The notes beneath the pieces are model-generated. The model worked only from the letters and a program-made list of their open reading frames with translations. It was not told the origin of the DNA and ran no database searches. DNA of 10,388 bases from Hyphomicrobiales bacterium (GTDB lineage: Bacteria; Pseudomonadota; Alphaproteobacteria; Rhizobiales; JAUVMS01), in the NCBI GenBank assembly GCA_030600135.1, contig JAUVMS010000069.1, positions 1-10,388 on the forward strand, read 5' to 3'. Below are positions 6,726 through 10,388 of the stretch, in pieces; positions within the stretch are counted from its first letter, which is position 1, and each line of letters opens with the position of its first letter. Position numbers and translations under genes: made by a program.

Positions 6726-7118
6726 CTAACCCATTGGTTTGGCGATCAAAACCGCAACAATCGCGATATACGTTAGGCCGTGAAACAGTTGATCCACGCC
6801 GAGGGCATTCCAAAATTTGGCGATATTGGGTGTCCAGCCCCCAGCAGTAATGATTTGTTCCTTTATCCAGTCGATGTGGTAGTGCAACACGAACTCACCG
6901 ATCAATACGGCCGCAGCGAGACTGAGGTTGGATGGCAATATCAAAAACACAGGAATGGTCATCGCGATATGGATAAAACTGTGCAAGAGCCCGCCAGGGT
7001 GCCCATATCGGCCTTTGTTCGCGTATTGGTAGGCACTTTGGAAAAAGAAATCAGCGAGCGCGTGCTTAATGAGCAGGAATGCCATGGCGAGTAGGGTCAG
7101 TTTTGCGATTTCTGGCAT
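6726..7118 (-). CDS. DUF3307 family membrane protein
   Basis: This small integral membrane protein of 130 residues belongs to the uncharacterised DUF3307 family. It has about four hydrophobic segments and the family's conserved polar residues: H19-x3-D23 (KHALADFFFQ), HSFIH at 46-50, HYHIDWIK at 79-86, and DQLFH at 109-113. The intramembrane His/Asp pattern suggests metal binding or catalysis, but no function is established. The ATG at 7116-7118 has only a distant GGAG (14 bases upstream). A promoter candidate lies at 7157-7187. The gene is convergent with the SulP gene (58-base gap without a clear terminator) and divergent from the UDP-glucose dehydrogenase. Confidence 0.85.
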   Translation of the reverse strand: MPEIAKLTLLAMAFLLIKHALADFFFQSAYQYANKGRYGHPGGLLHSFIHIAMTIPVFLILPSNLSLAAAVLIGEFVLHYHIDWIKEQIITAGGWTPNIAKFWNALGVDQLFHGLTYIAIVAVLIAKPMG

Positions 7119-7156
7119 AATTTGCGTGCGGTCTCCGTCGTGATTCAGAGGCGAGA

Positions 7157-7187
7157 GTTATAGGTCTGCCTTGCTCGCATTGGTCAA
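7157..7187 (-). promoter_or_regulatory. candidate promoter of the DUF3307 gene
   Basis: On the minus strand, TTGACC (7187-7182) and TATAAC (7162-7157) each match the sigma-70 consensus at five of six positions, but the 19-base spacer is long. The -10 box lies about 40 bases before the start codon. The -35 box is embedded in the dyad at 7178-7197. Confidence 0.4.
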
Positions 7188-7197
7188 CTTGCCAATG
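7178..7197. promoter_or_regulatory. dyad CATTGG-N8-CCAATG over the -35 box, possible operator
   Basis: A perfect 6-base inverted repeat (7178-7183 and 7192-7197) with an 8-base centre overlaps the proposed -35 element of the DUF3307 gene. Its size (20 bp) and position suit a dimeric repressor or a LysR-type regulator. No regulator gene lies nearby. Confidence 0.3.
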
Positions 7198-7431
7198 ATG
7201 ACGCGCTCAGATTAATCGCCATTGTGGAGGTGCGTAAAGCGAGATTGCATTTGCGCGTTGAAAGGATCCGGGCCTTGACCTACAGCCTGATCGGTTTTGG
7301 TGGAGACTCAACGAAAACGGGTCAGTCTCTGTCCTGATTGTGCGGAGGGCGATTCAGATCTCAGGTTGCTTCAATCCGTGACGATCGAACTTTTGGAAGC
7401 GACTTCTGTATGTTCAACGGACGCCTGATGC

Positions 7432-7436
7432 GGAGG
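7432..7436 (+). promoter_or_regulatory. ribosome binding site selecting the GTG start of UDP-glucose dehydrogenase
   Basis: GGAGG lies eight bases before the GTG at 7445. It supports this non-ATG start, which also places the Rossmann motif at the normal N-terminal position. Confidence 0.75.
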
Positions 7437-7444
7437 GTGTTGAC

Positions 7445-8770
7445 GTGAAAATTTGCATGGTTGGAGCGGGCTACGTGGGGCTCGTGTCTGCGGCGTGCTT
7501 TTCGGAGTTCGGGTGGACCGTCAGATGCATCGATAAGGATCCCGACAGGGTCGCGCTGTTGAAGGGTGGCGAGATGCCGATCTACGAGCCAGGTCTTGAA
7601 AATCTGGTTCGGCGTAACTGTGAGGCCGGGCGGCTATCGTTCTCGACGGAGCTGGCAGAGGCAGTCTCAGAGGCCGAGCTCATATTTCTCGCCGTCGGAA
7701 CACCGATGCGGCGCGGCGATGGCCATGCGGACTTGTCGTTCGTTTTTTCGGCGATCGAGGAGATCGCACCGCACCTTGAGGGCTTTACCGTAATAACGAC
7801 GAAGTCGACCGTGCCGGTCGGCACCAGCAGGGAGATCGAGCGGCGTCTCCAGGAGCTAAGGCCGGAGGCGGATGCCGCGGTTTGCTCCAATCCGGAGTTC
7901 TTGAGAGAGGGCTCGGCAATCCAAGATTTCACGCATCCGGACCGCGTTCTCGTCGGAATTGACGATCCTCGCGCGCAGCAGGTCATGGAGCGCGTCTACA
8001 CACCGTTGGCGCTCAGGAATGCGCCAGTGATCTTCGTCGATCGCGAATCGGCGGAATTGGCGAAGTATGCGGCCAATGCGTTCCTGGCCATGAAAATCAG
8101 TTTCATCAACGAGATGGCGGATCTTTGCGAAGAGGTGGGGGCCAACGTTCAGCAAGTCGCCACTGCGATTGGTGCCGATGGGCGCATCGGCAACAAATTC
8201 CTGCATCCCGGCCCTGGCTATGGCGGCTCGTGTTTTCCCAAGGACGTCTCGGCTTTGATCCGAACGGCGAGGGAAAGTAGGGCGCCGCTTTCGCTGATCG
8301 AACAGGTTCAAACAATCAACGACGAGCGCAAAATCGCGATGGCGGGCCGTATCGTGAGGGCGGCGGGCGGAAACGTCAGGGGGCTAACCATCACGATTCT
8401 CGGCGTGACGTTTAAGCCCAATACCGACGATATGCGCGAGGCGGCGAGCTTGGTTATCATCCCCATGCTGCAGGAGAAGGGGGCGGCGGTACGGGCCTAT
8501 GATCCGCAAGGCCGTGGGCATGCCGAAAAGCTGTTTGATGGCGTGGTGTGGTGCGATAGCGCCATCGAGGCCATCGAGGGGTCCGACATTGTCGTGGTCC
8601 TCACCGAGTGGAATGAGTTTCGCGCTCTCAACTTGGCTGCCGTGCGGGAGCACATGAAAGGCAATATGTTGGTGGATTTGCGCAACATCTTTCAACCGGA
8701 AGACGCAAAGGCTGCTGGTCTCGGTTACATCAGCATCGGGCGATCGGCATCGGAGGTGGCGCCGGCTTGA
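7445..8770 (+). CDS. ugd: UDP-glucose 6-dehydrogenase
   Basis: This cytosolic enzyme oxidises UDP-glucose to UDP-glucuronate with two NAD+, supplying acidic sugars for capsule, exopolysaccharide or modified lipids. The product has 441 residues, the family's normal length. It begins with the NAD-binding Rossmann motif GAGYVG (residues 7-12). It continues with VGTPMRRGDGHADLS, TKSTVPVGT and NPEFLREGSAI, the central dimer helix carrying Lys217 (FLAMKISFINEMADL), and the catalytic GGSCFPKD with Cys263 and Asp267. The C-terminal UDP-binding domain begins at the LGVTFKPNTDDMREA motif. The start is a GTG with a strong Shine-Dalgarno sequence. UDP-N-acetyl-mannosamine and GDP-mannose dehydrogenases are relatives, but the motifs fit the UDP-glucose type best. 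No glycosyltransferase or polysaccharide cluster is visible alongside, so the final product is unknown. Confidence 0.95.
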   Translation: MKICMVGAGYVGLVSAACFSEFGWTVRCIDKDPDRVALLKGGEMPIYEPGLENLVRRNCEAGRLSFSTELAEAVSEAELIFLAVGTPMRRGDGHADLSFVFSAIEEIAPHLEGFTVITTKSTVPVGTSREIERRLQELRPEADAAVCSNPEFLREGSAIQDFTHPDRVLVGIDDPRAQQVMERVYTPLALRNAPVIFVDRESAELAKYAANAFLAMKISFINEMADLCEEVGANVQQVATAIGADGRIGNKFLHPGPGYGGSCFPKDVSALIRTARESRAPLSLIEQVQTINDERKIAMAGRIVRAAGGNVRGLTITILGVTFKPNTDDMREAASLVIIPMLQEKGAAVRAYDPQGRGHAEKLFDGVVWCDSAIEAIEGSDIVVVLTEWNEFRALNLAAVREHMKGNMLVDLRNIFQPEDAKAAGLGYISIGRSASEVAPA

Positions 8771-8786
8771 GGGCGGGATTCAAAGA

Positions 8787-8802
8787 CGCCACATACGTGG
8801 CG
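8787..8802. terminator. hairpin between convergent genes, possible terminator
   Basis: CGCCAC (8787-8792) and GTGGCG (8797-8802) form a perfect 6-base-pair stem with an ATAC loop. It lies 16 bases after the dehydrogenase stop and about 58 bases after the stop of the convergent gene. Read on the minus strand, it is followed by TCTTTG, a weak T-tract, so it would serve the minus-strand gene better. Without a true T-run, it may need Rho or may only stabilise mRNA ends. Confidence 0.4.
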
Positions 8803-8859
8803 CCGCCGGGCGCACGCCAACCGACAAGCAGAATTGCGCCTATTTGGTCTGATCACGCC

Positions 8860-10287
8860 TTAGTTGCGGCCAAGTGCAAAGGCCTTGCGAATCCACCTCC
8901 GCCTGGCAGAGGCACGATAGGCGCGACGAAGCCTCGAGCTCCGGAGCCGTCGTTGCCGGTACCGGTTGGCGCCGAGGCCGTATCGATTGCGACGCCAATA
9001 CCGGCGTTGCGCTCGGCGTGCCGCGGCTCTGCGAATGGCAACTCGTCGCGCGTAGACGACCCGTCGCGTGGAGGTTTGTCGCAGTGCAACTCGTCTGATC
9101 CGAGCCTTTCGTTTCGCACGGGCTCTGTCACGCCTGGCGACTTGTTTGGCCCTCGTGGCACGACGTTTCGCCTGCTTACGTGCTGCCTGTTTGGCTCCTT
9201 TGGCAATTTTGGCCGGGGCCGCAGCGAGGGCAAGGTCGCGAGCGGACGGTTTTTTGCGGTTTGTCCTTGGGGCAGGACGGGTTCGCTCCTTGGCCACGTT
9301 CGGTTGCCTCTGCCTGGTGGCAGCGACAGTTGGGGCGTTGGTTTGCCGGCGCGCCGTAATTCGCTTCTTTTTGGTCTTGAGGGTTCGGCGTGGCAGGCCG
9401 TTCGGCTTGGGCGCGCGCGCGACACTGGCCGCCAATTTCCGACGCTTTGCTGCTTTCGTTGTTTTCCGCGCCTCGGACACCCCACCTTCAATTGATGCAA
9501 TTCTTGTCGGCTCGATGCAGCGGCCGGTATTGTCCAGCACTTGGTCACGACCACAGTTTTGTGGGCAGACGCGTCCGTCAAACGAGTTTAGTGCGTCGAG
9601 GAGCCGGCCACTGGGGCGTTCCATCAACCAATCTGCATTGGTGATCTCGGCAAAGCGCTCGACGGCTCTGCGAGATTTGCGGCCCCAGATGCCATCAATT
9701 CTTCCCTGATAACAGCCGGCTTGACGCAACAGTCTTTGCAGCTGGCGGGCGAGGTTGCGTCGCTCTCGTTGTGGCACTGCGCGTTCGACCCGGTTGGCGA
9801 TGACTTCGCTGCGTACGGTGGTTTCGCATTGCTCGCCTTCTCGCCCCGATAATCGCGGGGGATCGACAGCCGCGGCGGGCGAACCGTTGAAATCGTATGC
9901 TTTAGAGGCGAGTTCCGACAGATATCCTGTCTTTTGATTTGGATCGATCGATCGCAGTTTGGTGTCAGCTGAACGTTGCTCATTTTGATGATCGATACGG
10001 CGGGGAACACTTCGGCGCTCCCCCTTTGCCTCGGCAAACAACACGCTGCCGGGCGGAAACACTGTGGCTGGCTCGTTGGGCAGTGCTTGGCTGACGGCAG
10101 CGTCGTTTTTGGGATTGGCCGCGAAGACCGGGTGTTCGGCGGAAAACACACGCTCGCTAGCCTGGGTCCCCTCTAACGCGATGCCGACCACAGCCTGGAG
10201 TTGCTGTTCCTCGTCGGTTGCCGGCAATGCAACCGCAACCAATCCAACGCCAGAAAGCATGGATAGCACGAGCAACAAACGCAACAT
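8860..10287 (-). CDS. exported peptidoglycan-binding-like protein with a highly basic Lys/Arg tail
   Basis: This 475-residue product (ATG at 10287) starts with a clear signal peptide or membrane anchor (LRLLLVLSMLSGVGLVAVALP). About 150 low-complexity, probably disordered residues follow. Numbering from the GTG at 10305 (six residues earlier), a peptidoglycan-binding-1-like domain spans about 182-242 (LQRLLRQAGCYQGRIDGIWG, then SRRAVERF). After it comes a Cys motif, VCPQNCG...TGRCI (246-264), often seen after this domain in Hyphomicrobiales. The last 205 residues (277-481) hold 77 Lys/Arg and only 4 Asp/Glu; the first part mixes Lys and Arg, while the last ~85 are almost pure Arg with Tyr/Trp. 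The function is unknown. Binding of cell-wall glycan plus acidic polymers is my inference. Long open frames on the other strand and in other frames across 8767-9709 are by-products of the Arg/Ala-rich codons. Confidence 0.8.
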   Translation of the reverse strand: MLRLLLVLSMLSGVGLVAVALPATDEEQQLQAVVGIALEGTQASERVFSAEHPVFAANPKNDAAVSQALPNEPATVFPPGSVLFAEAKGERRSVPRRIDHQNEQRSADTKLRSIDPNQKTGYLSELASKAYDFNGSPAAAVDPPRLSGREGEQCETTVRSEVIANRVERAVPQRERRNLARQLQRLLRQAGCYQGRIDGIWGRKSRRAVERFAEITNADWLMERPSGRLLDALNSFDGRVCPQNCGRDQVLDNTGRCIEPTRIASIEGGVSEARKTTKAAKRRKLAASVARAPKPNGLPRRTLKTKKKRITARRQTNAPTVAATRQRQPNVAKERTRPAPRTNRKKPSARDLALAAAPAKIAKGAKQAARKQAKRRATRAKQVARRDRARAKRKARIRRVALRQTSTRRVVYARRVAIRRAAARRAQRRYWRRNRYGLGANRYRQRRLRSSRLRRAYRASARRRWIRKAFALGRN

Positions 10288-10293
10288 TGTAAG

Positions 10294-10298
10294 CCCCC
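10294..10298 (-). promoter_or_regulatory. ribosome binding site deciding the start of the basic secreted protein
   Basis: A GGGGG stretch on the minus strand lies six bases before the ATG at 10287. The in-frame GTG at 10305 has no such site before it, so the shorter start is preferred; it also gives a tighter signal peptide. Confidence 0.5.
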
Positions 10299-10388
10299 AA
10301 ATCACTACTCAACAATGACGTGTGGCAGAAATTCCTACGCTTCGGACCAACTTATGATTGCAGGCTATTGCAACCGAGAGAATAGTTC

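Larger units (their letters stand above)
7119..7444. other. 326-base divergent intergenic region
   Basis: This gap separates the DUF3307 gene (left, minus) from the dehydrogenase (right, plus). It contains the minus-strand promoter and dyad described separately. It also holds a weak plus-strand promoter candidate, TTGAAA (7258-7263) - 17 bases - TACAGC (7281-7286); the second box is poor. That would leave a leader of about 150 bases for the dehydrogenase. A 37-codon frame from a GTG at 7224 to a TGA at 7335-7337 has no ribosome binding site and is probably chance. I see no known riboswitch or RNA gene. Confidence 0.5.

Noticed and set aside
7224..7337. 37-codon frame upstream of the UDP-glucose dehydrogenase
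   Set aside because: It has a GTG start without a ribosome binding site and no recognisable features; the length is expected by chance.
8767..9709. Long plus-strand open frames (242 and 213 codons) opposite the basic secreted protein
   Set aside because: Their composition is the complement of Arg/Ala-rich codons, no motif is recognisable, and the opposite strand has a signal peptide, a wall-binding-like domain and a ribosome binding site.
9941..9955. Tandem GATCGATCGATCG
   Set aside because: It lies inside coding sequence, encodes ordinary residues and is too short to call a repeat element.
10311..10335. GGAAT-N17-GTT on the minus strand, similar to an EcfG general-stress promoter (GGAAC-N16/17-cGTT)
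   Set aside because: The -35 has a mismatch at a key base, the -10 lacks the preceding C, and such a short motif is expected by chance.

Overview
The window reads as a stretch of ordinary chromosome from an alphaproteobacterium, most likely of the Hyphomicrobiales type. The basis is a moderately high GC content, the style of the NAD kinase and UDP-glucose dehydrogenase, a DUF3307 membrane protein, a stand-alone cyclic-nucleotide-binding protein, and a secreted peptidoglycan-binding-like protein with a Cys motif common in that order. The order is an inference; no rRNA, tRNA, mobile element, phage gene or CRISPR array is visible.

Layout. Positions 1-183 are AT-richer and hold an unresolved edge: an open frame on each strand, plus a pair of direct repeats just before the first gene. 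Two small flavin enzymes follow on the plus strand: a nitroreductase (184-771) and a flavin-reductase-like split-barrel protein (817-1416). Convergent to them, a minus-strand pair encodes an exported hypothetical protein (2162-2692) and a VTT/TVP38-like membrane protein (1469-2146). These two lie in the same reading frame, separated by one TAG and five codons. NAD kinase (2997-3779, minus) is divergent from a short cyclic-nucleotide-binding protein (3969-4337, plus). The latter is followed closely by a 750-residue SulP anion transporter that itself ends in STAS and cyclic-nucleotide-binding domains (4415-6667). A DUF3307 membrane protein (6726-7118, minus) and a UDP-glucose 6-dehydrogenase (7445-8770, plus) diverge from a 326-base gap. 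The window closes with an exported protein (8860-10287, minus) carrying a peptidoglycan-binding-like domain and a 205-residue, extremely basic tail.

How the genes may work together. The clearest functional unit is the pair at 3969-6667: two intact cyclic-nucleotide-binding domains, one free and one fused to an anion transporter, suggesting an anion-uptake module controlled by a cyclic nucleotide. The two flavin enzymes probably share an FMN/NAD(P)H-dependent role. The dehydrogenase makes UDP-glucuronate for acidic envelope polysaccharides; the neighbouring polycationic secreted protein could bind such polymers, but that link is speculative.

The points most worth a second look are the SulP/cyclic-nucleotide module, the Lys-to-Arg graded basic tail, and the same-frame TAG junction. 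None of these proves a new system from sequence alone.
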